Shown here one piece after another: positions 1 to 5,968 of a stretch of DNA of 7,050 nt. This DNA is from an uncultured Pseudomonadota bacterium (GTDB taxonomy: Bacteria; Desulfobacterota_B; Binatia; UBA9968). The position numbers and the translations under genes were made by a program. A model generated the notes under the pieces. That model saw nothing but the letters and a program-made list of their open reading frames with translations. It ran no database searches and was not told the DNA's origin. The DNA is taken from contig CAMLCX010000251.1 of the NCBI GenBank assembly GCA_946478635.1, forward strand, positions 1 to 7,050. The letters are read 5' to 3'. Positions within the stretch are counted from its first letter, which is position 1. Every line of letters starts with the position of its first letter.

Positions 1-9
1 GTCTGGACA

Positions 10-30
10 CGGCTGTGAAACACACAGCCG
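10..30. repeat. Short perfect hairpin
   Basis: CGGCTGTG (10-17) and CACAGCCG (23-30) form a perfect 8-bp stem with a 5-base loop (AAACA). No T-run follows on either strand, so a Rho-independent terminator is not supported. It could be part of a repeat or an RNA fold at the end of a gene lying outside the window. Confidence 0.4.
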
Positions 31-67
31 AATCTCGGCCACCACTCAACACGTGCCAAATTCGTTA

Positions 68-104
68 CCCCGCTTTGAAAAAGAGGGGCCAGGGGAGATT
101 TTTT
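68..104 (+). repeat. Degenerate G-run repeat with hairpin
   Basis: CCCC-G-CTTT (68-76) can pair with AAAG-A-GGGG (80-88) around a GAA loop, with one mismatch. It continues into CCAGGGGAGATTTTTT. The layout (AAAAAG, G-run, short spacer, G-run, ATTT) matches the clearer copies at 278-306 and, inverted, 175-209, so I read it as a diverged member of the same family. The trailing T-run is separated from the stem by 10 bases, which weakens a terminator reading. Confidence 0.5.
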
Positions 105-174
105 GCCCTCATACTGCCCCAGTGTCCCGTAGGACAGCCCTATGCGCCAAAGAAACCTCCCCCACCACACAATC

Positions 175-209
175 AAATCCCCCTTTGATCCCCCTTTTCC
201 AAAGGGGGA
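175..209 (-). repeat. C-run repeat, inverted copy, with 9-bp hairpin
   Basis: Bases 175-203 are nearly the reverse complement of 278-306: two five-base C/G runs separated by CTTTGAT or ATCAAG, flanked by AAAT/ATTT. The 3' part of this copy also folds on itself, with TCCCCCTTT (189-197) pairing with AAAGGGGGA (201-209) around a 3-base loop. No coding potential is visible. It belongs to a dispersed repeat family with at least three members in this spacer. Confidence 0.7.
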
Positions 210-277
210 ATAGATAACCACAGCCTTCTGCTCCCTCACCCCCGTGTCCAGCCAAGAAAGATGTGGCACATGATTAG

Positions 278-306
278 TTTTGAAAAAGGGGGATCAAGGG
301 GGATTT
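278..306 (+). repeat. G-run repeat, direct copy
   Basis: The copy reads as TTTTGAAAAA, a G-run, ATCAA, a second G-run and ATTT. It matches the reverse complement of 175-203 with only one or two small length differences. Together the two copies form an inverted repeat of about 29 bp arms with a 74-base interior, so a large stem could form in RNA or single-stranded DNA. Confidence 0.7.
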
Positions 307-342
307 GGGCGTGATTTCAGCCACTCTCCTGAAAACTCCGTC

Positions 343-450
343 GGAGTCCTTCGACGGTCTCAGGACGAACGGAGAGGATTTGAAATCGCTGAGCATTTTC
401 CGTTCTGCTGAGTTTGTCGAAGCATGAGGTCCTCGAAGCATTCCGAATTT
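343..450 (+). repeat. Palindromic TTCGAC/CTCAGGAC repeat, copy 1
   Basis: The left arm (343-372, containing CCTTCGAC, CTCAGGACGAACGG) is an imperfect inverted repeat of the right part (400-444, containing CCGTTCTGCTGAG and CTCGAAGCATTCC). The same element occurs in opposite orientation at 5843-5936. This copy is longer because the right arm carries an extra stretch of about 16 bases (roughly 411-427, containing GTCGAAGCATGAG), which looks like a small internal duplication. It ends about 20 bp beyond the stop codon of the methyltransferase gene. Repeats of this look are common in environmental deltaproteobacterial-type genomes. The function is unknown. Confidence 0.8.
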
Positions 451-470
451 TTTTTCAGCAGCCTGCTCGG

Positions 471-1139
471 TCATTTGGCCACAAACACCAGGAAATACTG
501 ATACGGCAAAAACGTATGTTCCCTGGCTAGTCGGAATCCGCCGCCCGCCATCTGTTTGACCAGATCTTCACGGGCAATTTTCATTTGCGTCGGCGGGCCG
601 AAAGGAAGATCGCGTTTGTGAAAATCGATCATCACGATTTCGCCGCCGGGCTTTAGCATCCTTTTCATGGCCGAGAGATATTTCGATCGGTTCTCGACGT
701 GGTGCCACACGTCGCAGATAAAAAACCGGTTGACCGATCGCTCCGGCAGCAGCGGATCGTCGGGATCGGCTAAAATGGAGACGACGTTATCCGCCTTTAA
801 CTCGCGGATACGGCGGTTGACGTGCCGGATCATGTCGGGGCTGACATCCACCGCGTAAACCTTTCCCTTGGCGCCGACATGGTGGGCGAGGCGAAAGGTG
901 AAATAGCCCGATCCCGCGCCGATATCGGCGATGACTTCGCCGGGTTTCAAGCGGAGCGCGGTCAAGACTTCATGCGGTTTTTGATAGGCGTCACGCTGGG
1001 GATCCTCCAGCGAGCCGATGTACGCCTTCGGATCGTTATGCAGCTCGTGCATCTCGTGTTGGCTGCGCCCGACGCTATCCTGCGCCGGCGTTGTCGTTGG
1101 GAAAATAACTAGCGCTAAAAAAATCGCCAAAAGCTTCAT
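471..1139 (-). CDS. Exported class I SAM-dependent methyltransferase
   Basis: The protein is 222 aa with a Rossmann-type methyltransferase core. The AdoMet-binding motif I is DIGAGSGYF (72-80), a motif II-like VYAVDVS with an acidic residue follows at 94-100, CDVWHHVENR lies at 142-151, and MLKPGGEIVMIDF (161-173) is the usual strand before the C-terminal part. The N-terminus, MKLLAIFLALVIF followed by TTTPA-Q, reads as a signal peptide with likely cleavage after Ala19. I chose this start because AAAGGAAA lies 6 bases upstream and the signal peptide starts exactly there; an upstream in-frame ATG at 1199 would add 20 charged residues before the hydrophobic stretch. The substrate is not identifiable. 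It is transcribed divergently from the LtaS-like gene. AdoMet is normally cytoplasmic, so the leader is odd; it might instead act as a membrane anchor. The family assignment is firm, the location is inference. Confidence 0.87.
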   Translation of the reverse strand: MKLLAIFLALVIFPTTTPAQDSVGRSQHEMHELHNDPKAYIGSLEDPQRDAYQKPHEVLTALRLKPGEVIADIGAGSGYFTFRLAHHVGAKGKVYAVDVSPDMIRHVNRRIRELKADNVVSILADPDDPLLPERSVNRFFICDVWHHVENRSKYLSAMKRMLKPGGEIVMIDFHKRDLPFGPPTQMKIAREDLVKQMAGGGFRLAREHTFLPYQYFLVFVAK

Positions 1140-1143
1140 CGCA

Positions 1144-1151
1144 TTTCCTTT
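1144..1151 (-). promoter_or_regulatory. Ribosome binding site that decides the methyltransferase start
   Basis: Read on the minus strand this is AAAGGAAA, with a good AAGGA core 6 bases before the ATG at 1139. No comparable site precedes the in-frame ATG at 1199, so the shorter protein starting with the signal peptide is preferred. Confidence 0.6.
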
Positions 1152-1368
1152 GTCATGTCTGGCGCGCCGCTCAACCGCGTGCTGGGGCCGCCACTTCATG
1201 TGAGATGGTCCATACCGGCAAAAATATCATGAATGGCGCCGGCACCAAACCTGGCTGAGCTTGTCAACTCACTTCAGCAATTGCAATTTGCGTTCGGTCC
1301 ACTGCGGCTTTACATTGGCTACGAAAATCACGTTCGCCAAGCATGATTGCGGAACAATTCCTCTCTTC

Positions 1369-3390
1369 ATGAACTCGAAATACCTTTCTTCAAAGAGGCT
1401 GCTTTCAGGCGCGCTCTTTTTTGCCGTTGCCAATGCCATTATCTTTTTCATCTATCGGGTGGCATTGGACTGGACGGTCGGGAGCGTGTCCGGTTCCGCC
1501 AATCCGTATCGCGCGCTGCTCTACGGTCTTCGTCTCGACATGGCTCTGGTTGCCTTCGAGCTGGCCGTTGTCGGTTTTGTTGCCTGGTGCTTTCGCTTTG
1601 CCTCCGTTCGCCTGCTGTTCCTCGTTCTATGGGCGCTCAGCTATCTCCACGCTTTGATCTGCCTGTCGAACTATTGGTTTTTTAGGGAGCGCGGCCAGCA
1701 TATGTGGGAAATGTTGCTGGCCAATTTAAGCGAGCCGCGTCAAATTTATCTTGCCGTCGCGCCGCTTGTGGCGGAGCAAAAAACTCTCGCCGGTTTGATG
1801 TTGGTCTGCGCCGTGGGATTGCTCTGGCTCGGGATTCGCCTGAGCCGTCGAACGGCGGGCTGCGTTGTCGATTTCGCCGGGACGCCCAGGGTTCGCCTGA
1901 CAAATTTGTTGTGCATCCTCGGGGTGTTCGCCTGCACGCTGGATCCGATCCGAATAAAACGAAACGACTGGCCGCTTGGCTGGTATGTCGGCCTGACCAG
2001 CAGCAGATTTTACCTCGGTGGCGGCGGTTATCTGCGCAACCAGGTGGTCGTCAATCCCGTCTATGATTTGCTGACGTTTCATCTGCCGGTGGCGCTCCAG
2101 CAGGAAGGCAATTTTCTCTTGACGCGCGAGCGCGCCCTGGAGGTCGTTCGTACCCTGCTCGAAATTCCTGCGGGTGGCGGAAATTACCCATTGTTGCGAA
2201 GCGTCGCAGCGGAGCCGAGAGTCGCGATAAAAAATATCGTTCTTATCCAGATCGAAGGTCTCGGAGAGGCGCTGGTCCGCCATGAGCGACAGGGCAAACC
2301 CGTTATGCCGTACCTCAGCGGACTGGCGCAAAGCTCGATCTATTTCGCGAATTTTTTTCAAAGTTTCAATTCCACCGACGGCGCGGTATTTTCCGCCGTC
2401 TCCGGTTTTCCCGAGACTTTCGTGGAGCGGAATCGCAAGGATTTTCTGGCCTACGACATGGGAGGGCACTATCCGTCGCTTTCCCGCGTCTTGGGCGACG
2501 ACGACTACGATCATTATTTCTTTCAAGGATTTCGGCATCGCGCCGCGGATTATTTGAGCTTCATGAAAAACCAAGGTTATGTAACCTACGGCATCGACTA
2601 TTTTGAAAACCTGGACCGAACGAAGGGCATCGATGCGGAGGCCGTCAATGCGCTTGGCGTTTACGACGGTGTCTTGCTCCAGGAAGCGGCCAGGATTATT
2701 TCGCGCAAGTCCTCCAAGGGGTTCACCGCGCATATCGTAACTGCGACGACACACTCGCCGTGGACACATCCGAAGCAATTCAGACCGGTCTTCGCGAACA
2801 ACCGAATGAACGTTTTTCATTATGTCGATCGATCCCTGGAGGCTTTCGTAAACAAACTGCGCGACGAGTTACCCGATTTCGATCGGACCCTGTTTGTCAT
2901 CACGGGAGACCATACGAGCGCTGCCGTGGAGGATGATGACGCCGAACGGATTCGCGTTCCGTTGATTCTGGTCAACGCTCAACTGGCAGGGTTGCGCGGG
3001 CAATTCGAAAAACAAATCAAAGCATTCGGTAGTCACATGGATATTGTTCCAACCATCCTCGGCCTGTTGGGCCAGCCATATTGTTACAGCGGCATGGGCA
3101 TGGATTTGCTCAGTAGCAAGAGCGTGAACAAGGGCGCGATTACCAGCAATCGCCGTGAAAGCTATTATCTCCAGGGCTCATTTATCCTCACCTACGCCCC
3201 GAATCGCAATACGAGCGAGCTCAGGGCGTTTGATCAGAAGCGAATCATCCACGGGGATATTTCGCAGAAATATCCCGAAGTATTCGACCGAATGAAGCTT
3301 GAGTATCTGGCCTTCTACGAAACGTCAAAGCGATTGACGCGGGAAAAGGCGACCTTCCCGCGCGTCACTCCGCGTCCGCCGTGCAGGTAA
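1369..3390 (+). CDS. LtaS/MdoB-type phosphoglycerol transferase (sulfatase-fold membrane protein)
   Basis: The protein is 673 aa from this start. About five hydrophobic segments (roughly 11-33, 50-75, 80-103, 130-157, 177-192) precede a large extracytoplasmic sulfatase-fold domain, the layout of LtaS and MdoB/OpgB enzymes that move phosphoglycerol from phosphatidylglycerol. Expected catalytic landmarks are present: Glu296 in IVLIQIEGLGEAL (metal ligand), Thr336 in FNSTDGAVFS (likely nucleophile), His462 in TTHSPW, and Asp514-His515 in TGDHTS, followed by RIRVPLIL and SHMDIVPT. It is therefore probably active. No glucan synthesis genes lie nearby, so the acceptor (periplasmic glucan, lipid or other polymer) is unknown. 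Start choice is uncertain: a TTG at 1261 in the same frame would add 36 residues that do not look like a leader, and the SD before 1369 is weak. A sulfatase or phosphoethanolamine transferase role is less likely but not excluded. Confidence 0.85.
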   Translation: MNSKYLSSKRLLSGALFFAVANAIIFFIYRVALDWTVGSVSGSANPYRALLYGLRLDMALVAFELAVVGFVAWCFRFASVRLLFLVLWALSYLHALICLSNYWFFRERGQHMWEMLLANLSEPRQIYLAVAPLVAEQKTLAGLMLVCAVGLLWLGIRLSRRTAGCVVDFAGTPRVRLTNLLCILGVFACTLDPIRIKRNDWPLGWYVGLTSSRFYLGGGGYLRNQVVVNPVYDLLTFHLPVALQQEGNFLLTRERALEVVRTLLEIPAGGGNYPLLRSVAAEPRVAIKNIVLIQIEGLGEALVRHERQGKPVMPYLSGLAQSSIYFANFFQSFNSTDGAVFSAVSGFPETFVERNRKDFLAYDMGGHYPSLSRVLGDDDYDHYFFQGFRHRAADYLSFMKNQGYVTYGIDYFENLDRTKGIDAEAVNALGVYDGVLLQEAARIISRKSSKGFTAHIVTATTHSPWTHPKQFRPVFANNRMNVFHYVDRSLEAFVNKLRDELPDFDRTLFVITGDHTSAAVEDDDAERIRVPLILVNAQLAGLRGQFEKQIKAFGSHMDIVPTILGLLGQPYCYSGMGMDLLSSKSVNKGAITSNRRESYYLQGSFILTYAPNRNTSELRAFDQKRIIHGDISQKYPEVFDRMKLEYLAFYETSKRLTREKATFPRVTPRPPCR

Positions 3391-3502
3391 CTGTCGAAAC
3401 GCCGCTAACTCGAAAAGCGAATCGCGACCGAACAAAAAACCCGCCCCGCCCCGGGCTTAAACACGCCGCAAACTTGGTTGCCTGGCTGGCATTTTCCCTG
3501 TA

Positions 3503-4885
3503 ATGGTATCCGCTATGACGCAGACGGAACTGAAACGACAACTGAGTCTTTTCGACGCGATGATGTTGATTGCCGGCGATATGATCGGCACCGGGATTTT
3601 TATTTCCACCGGCGCGATTGCTGAAACCCTGCCAACGCCGGGCGGCGTGTTGCTCGTATGGCTGTTCGGCGGCCTGCTGGCTCTCGCCGGTGCGCTCACT
3701 TGCGCGGAACTGTCGGCGAGTCTGCCCTACGCCGGCGGCGACTACATCTACATTCGCGAAGCCTACGGCAAGTTGATGGGCTTTCTGTCCGGTTGGTCTT
3801 CGTTCCTCGTGACGTTCTCGGGCGCGATCGCTTTCCTTGCAGTGATCTTGATCGGCTTCGTGTCGTTTTTCTTTCCGTTCCTCGGCTCGCAGGATGTGAT
3901 TTTTTCGATTCCGCTGCCGTGGATACCGATCAGCGCCACGGTGGGCACGTTATTTTCCATGGCGGTGGTGCTGCTTTTGTCGGGACTCCACTGCCTGGGG
4001 GTCCGGCAGGGGACGGTGACGCAGAATATCTTGACGACTTTGAAGATCGGCGCGCTGTTGGGAATTATTATTTTCGGCGTCCTTTTCGGCAATGGCAATA
4101 CGAGCCACTTTGAACCGCTCTTCGACTGGCAAAAGATCGGCAATTTCAGTTTGTTCGGGGCCGCCTTCATCCCGGTGATCTTCGCCTACTCGGGGTGGAA
4201 CGCCGTGACCTATATCGCGGGCGAAGTGAAAGATCCGGAAAAAAATCTGCCGCGCGCTCTGATGTACGGCGTGGTGATCGTCATCGTACTCTATCTGGCG
4301 ATTAACGCGGTTTATATTTATGCGGTTCCGGTGACCGAGATGAAGGGCGCCCTGCGCATGTCGGAAGTCGCGACCACGGCGCTGTTCGGTCTCAAGACTT
4401 CGGCATGGATTACCGGCATCATCACGATTTCAATTCTCGGCGCGCTCAATGTGGTGACCATGATCGGGCCGCGAATCTACTACGCGATGGCGAAGGACGG
4501 GGTGTTTTTCAAGAGCCTTACCTTCGTGCACCCAACCTTTGGCACGCCCACCAAGGCGATCATGCTTCAGGCGCTGTGGAGCTGTTTGCTGATTCTCACC
4601 AATACCTGGGGGACTTTATTTACCTATGTCAGCGTGGCGATTACGCTCTTCTCCGCGTTCACCGTCGGTTCGGTGATCGTGCTGCGCTACAAGAAACCGG
4701 AACTCAAGCGGCCCTATCGGCTGTGGGGTTATCCGTTCGTGCCGATCGTTTTTGTGCTCGTTCATCTATGGATTGTCTGGGGCTCGGTGACGGAAAAGCC
4801 GCACGAGTCGCTCATCGGGCTTTTCATTGTCTGTCTGGGAATTCCCGTTTACTGGCTTTGGAAAAGCAGGCCGGTGAAAGTCTGA
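3503..4885 (+). CDS. APC-family amino acid permease
   Basis: This is a 460-aa, highly hydrophobic protein with about 12 membrane segments (near 17-38, 47-70, 92-125, 141-161, 175-196, 215-238, 251-274, 300-320, 352-368, 371-395, 411-428, 436-453). The first helix carries the unwound substrate-binding signature GTGIF (29-33) of the APC superfamily. FAYSGWN (227-233) in the sixth helix, followed by GEVKDPEKNLPRAL, and PRIYYAMAKDG (323-333) are also typical of bacterial and LAT-like amino acid permeases. It is expected to be a secondary transporter in the inner membrane. The substrate amino acid cannot be told from sequence alone. Length is normal and the gene is intact. ATG at 3515 (Met5) is an equally possible start, since neither has a strong SD. 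It follows the LtaS-like gene by 112 bp with no clear terminator between them. Confidence 0.9.
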   Translation: MVSAMTQTELKRQLSLFDAMMLIAGDMIGTGIFISTGAIAETLPTPGGVLLVWLFGGLLALAGALTCAELSASLPYAGGDYIYIREAYGKLMGFLSGWSSFLVTFSGAIAFLAVILIGFVSFFFPFLGSQDVIFSIPLPWIPISATVGTLFSMAVVLLLSGLHCLGVRQGTVTQNILTTLKIGALLGIIIFGVLFGNGNTSHFEPLFDWQKIGNFSLFGAAFIPVIFAYSGWNAVTYIAGEVKDPEKNLPRALMYGVVIVIVLYLAINAVYIYAVPVTEMKGALRMSEVATTALFGLKTSAWITGIITISILGALNVVTMIGPRIYYAMAKDGVFFKSLTFVHPTFGTPTKAIMLQALWSCLLILTNTWGTLFTYVSVAITLFSAFTVGSVIVLRYKKPELKRPYRLWGYPFVPIVFVLVHLWIVWGSVTEKPHESLIGLFIVCLGIPVYWLWKSRPVKV

Positions 4886-5148
4886 AAGCAAAATAAGAAA
4901 GTTCAAATTAGAAAACTGGGGAACGATCCAACGTCACAGGATTTAGCGGAGGGAGTTTCCGAAATTTTGCATTTTGAATCGCGGAGGGTTTATCCGTCAT
5001 TCCCGCATGCTTTAAGCGGTGGTTCGACCGTGCTCACCACAGGCGAGTCCGGATCTGGACCCCCGATAAAAACATTCGGGGGTGACAACGTCATAAAGGT
5101 CTCTCGATCCCAACGGCTTGCCGCGAGGTAGTTCATTTAACCTGACCC
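4886..5148. other. Spacer between permease and adenosyltransferase genes
   Basis: This 263-bp spacer contains no gene. Its first part (4886-4990) is AT-richer and featureless apart from short TTTTG repeats. The middle is the terminal-inverted-repeat element at 4996-5086. The last 60 bases hold no promoter or strong SD that I can defend. Confidence 0.5.
4996..5086. repeat. Small terminal-inverted-repeat element (MITE/REP-like)
   Basis: The 91-bp element begins GTCATTCCCGCATGCTTT and ends AAAAACATTCGGGGGTGAC. The second end, reverse complemented, matches the first at about 14 of 18 positions. Inside the right end, ACCCCCGA (5059-5066) and TCGGGGGT (5076-5083) make an 8-bp hairpin with a 9-base loop. 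CGTCAT occurs at both borders (4995-5000 and 5089-5094), possibly a target duplication, although six bases can coincide by chance. No T-run follows the hairpin, so it is not a standard terminator. It resembles the common GTCATTCCCGC-type dispersed repeats of proteobacterial genomes. Confidence 0.65.
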
Positions 5149-5754
5149 ATGGCCATTCGTATCACCAAAGTTTACACCCGCACTGGCGATCGCGGCGAGA
5201 CCGGGCTGGTGGGCGGGAAACGCGTGGCGAAAGATTCGCCGCGGGTGGACGCTTACGGTGTGATCGATGAGCTTAATTCGGTTGTCGGCTTGGCGCGGGT
5301 GTTCAACGAGGAAAATCGCTCGGCGGGCGAGGCACACGAGTTTTTGGACGAAGTGCTGTGCCAGCTTCAGGACGAGCTGTTCGACCTGGGCAGCGAGCTT
5401 GCGACGCCGCCGGAGTTTTTCACCGCGGGCATGTACCGGGTGAGCGACGAGGAAGTGAAGCGGCTCGAAAAACTCATGGATCGCTGCCAGAAGGATCTCG
5501 AACCGCTCAAGTCCTTCGTCCTGCCCGGCGGCGGGCGCATCGGCGCCTATCTGCACCAGTGCCGCACGGTTTGCCGCCGCGCCGAGCGCGATATTCTGCG
5601 CCTGTCGCGCAGCGAAGAGGTCAACCCGACATTGATCAAGTACGTGAACCGGCTGAGCGATTTATTCTTCGTCCTGGCGCGCTGGATCAGCAAGCAGAGC
5701 GGCGAGCCGGAATATCTCTGGCAGCGCGGACTGCGGGCGAAGCAAAAGAAGTAG
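5149..5754 (+). CDS. Cob(I)alamin adenosyltransferase, PduO/MMAB type
   Basis: The 201-aa protein transfers the adenosyl group of ATP to cob(I)alamin (or a cobinamide-type precursor) to make adenosylcobalamin, in the cytoplasm. The family's ATP-site signature is at the N-terminus: TKVYTRTGDRGETGL (6-20), VGGKRVAKDSPRVDAYG and IDELNS (39-44). The later conserved blocks are also present: FVLPGGG (123-129), RTVCRRAER (139-147) and YVNRLSDLFFVLARW (165-179). The protein is slightly longer than the roughly 190-residue norm, because of the loop around residues 84-100 and a short basic tail. The start MAIRITKVYTRTGD fits the family, though no strong SD precedes it. No B12-dependent mutase or diol dehydratase gene is in view, so it probably serves the cell's general adenosylcobalamin supply. 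The name mmaB would be equally apt. Confidence 0.93.
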   Translation: MAIRITKVYTRTGDRGETGLVGGKRVAKDSPRVDAYGVIDELNSVVGLARVFNEENRSAGEAHEFLDEVLCQLQDELFDLGSELATPPEFFTAGMYRVSDEEVKRLEKLMDRCQKDLEPLKSFVLPGGGRIGAYLHQCRTVCRRAERDILRLSRSEEVNPTLIKYVNRLSDLFFVLARWISKQSGEPEYLWQRGLRAKQKK

Positions 5755-5842
5755 CCAGATCGCAGTTGTTAGCATTCGAAAATAAAGTCGAAGTTGTCTT
5801 TGCGCTAATCAGCACGTACGGACATAAGCAAATAGGTTGGAG

Positions 5843-5936
5843 AAATTCGGAATGCTTCGAGACCCTCAGCATGAACGGCAAATCATCAACGAGTTCAAAG
5901 CCTCTCCGTTCGTCCTGAGCTTCGTCGAAGGACTCC
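5843..5936 (-). repeat. Palindromic TTCGAC/CTCAGGAC repeat, copy 2
   Basis: The left arm GGAATGCTTCGAGACCCTCA and following bases (5849-5878) pairs imperfectly with the right arm (5906-5936, CCGTTCGTCCTGAGC, CGTCGAAGGACTCC). Read on the minus strand it aligns with 343-450, including the GAACGGAGAGG-TTTGAA interior and the CTCGAAGCATTCCGAATTT end, but lacks the extra 16-base stretch of copy 1. It fills most of the 214-bp spacer before fabI and stops 22 bp upstream of its ribosome binding site. A minus-strand open frame here (5881-5687) is repeat-derived and not accepted. Confidence 0.8.
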
Positions 5937-5957
5937 TTTAGCTTGGCTACAATCGAT

Positions 5958-5965
5958 AGGGAGGG
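5958..5965 (+). promoter_or_regulatory. Strong ribosome binding site for fabI
   Basis: AGGGAGGG lies 3-5 bases before the ATG at 5969, the best Shine-Dalgarno match in the window. It fixes the fabI start, which also matches the FabI N-terminus (MGLLDGKKAAIFGV). The other frame's ATG at 5943 has no such site. Confidence 0.7.
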
Positions 5966-5968
5966 TTC

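Larger units (their letters stand above)
1..470. other. Gene-free, repeat-rich spacer
   Basis: I see no credible gene in this stretch. One open frame on the minus strand (474-274) consists of repeat sequence and is not accepted. The region is a patchwork: a hairpin near its left end, three copies or variants of a G-run/C-run repeat, and a palindromic TCGA/CTCAGGAC element that runs almost to the stop codon of the methyltransferase gene. It looks like a landing zone for small non-coding repeats at the 3' end of that gene. Confidence 0.7.

Noticed and set aside
274..474. Minus-strand open frame of 66 codons whose ATG overlaps the methyltransferase stop (ATGA)
   Set aside because: The overlap looks operon-like, but nearly all of the frame lies in the palindromic repeat and the G-run repeat. 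No protein family is recognisable.
1221..1248. Minus-strand TTGGTG (1248-1243) and TATTTT (1226-1221), 16 bases apart, as a promoter for the methyltransferase gene
   Set aside because: Both boxes are only partial matches and such pairs occur by chance in a spacer of this length. It is possible but not supported enough to list.
1277..1288. AATTGCAATT palindrome in the divergent spacer as an operator
   Set aside because: It is only ten bases with no second copy and no neighbouring regulator gene, so it could be chance.
1726..2820. Long minus-strand open frame (364 codons) inside the LtaS-like gene
   Set aside because: It is a shadow of the plus-strand gene, which has clear helices and catalytic motifs. 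The antisense product has no recognisable domain.
3436..3460. GC-rich stretch next to an A-run, read as a minus-strand terminator between the LtaS-like and permease genes
   Set aside because: The best stem is only about 4 bp, and both neighbouring genes are on the plus strand, so a minus-strand terminator has no obvious client.
5687..5881. Minus-strand open frame of 64 codons starting MPFMLRVSKHSEF
   Set aside because: It begins in copy 2 of the repeat and runs antisense into the end of the adenosyltransferase gene. This is a typical false prediction from this repeat family.
5948..5953. TACAAT as a -10 box just before fabI
   Set aside because: It matches a -10 box well, but there is no acceptable -35 at 16-18 bases, and the implied transcript would start inside the ribosome binding site.
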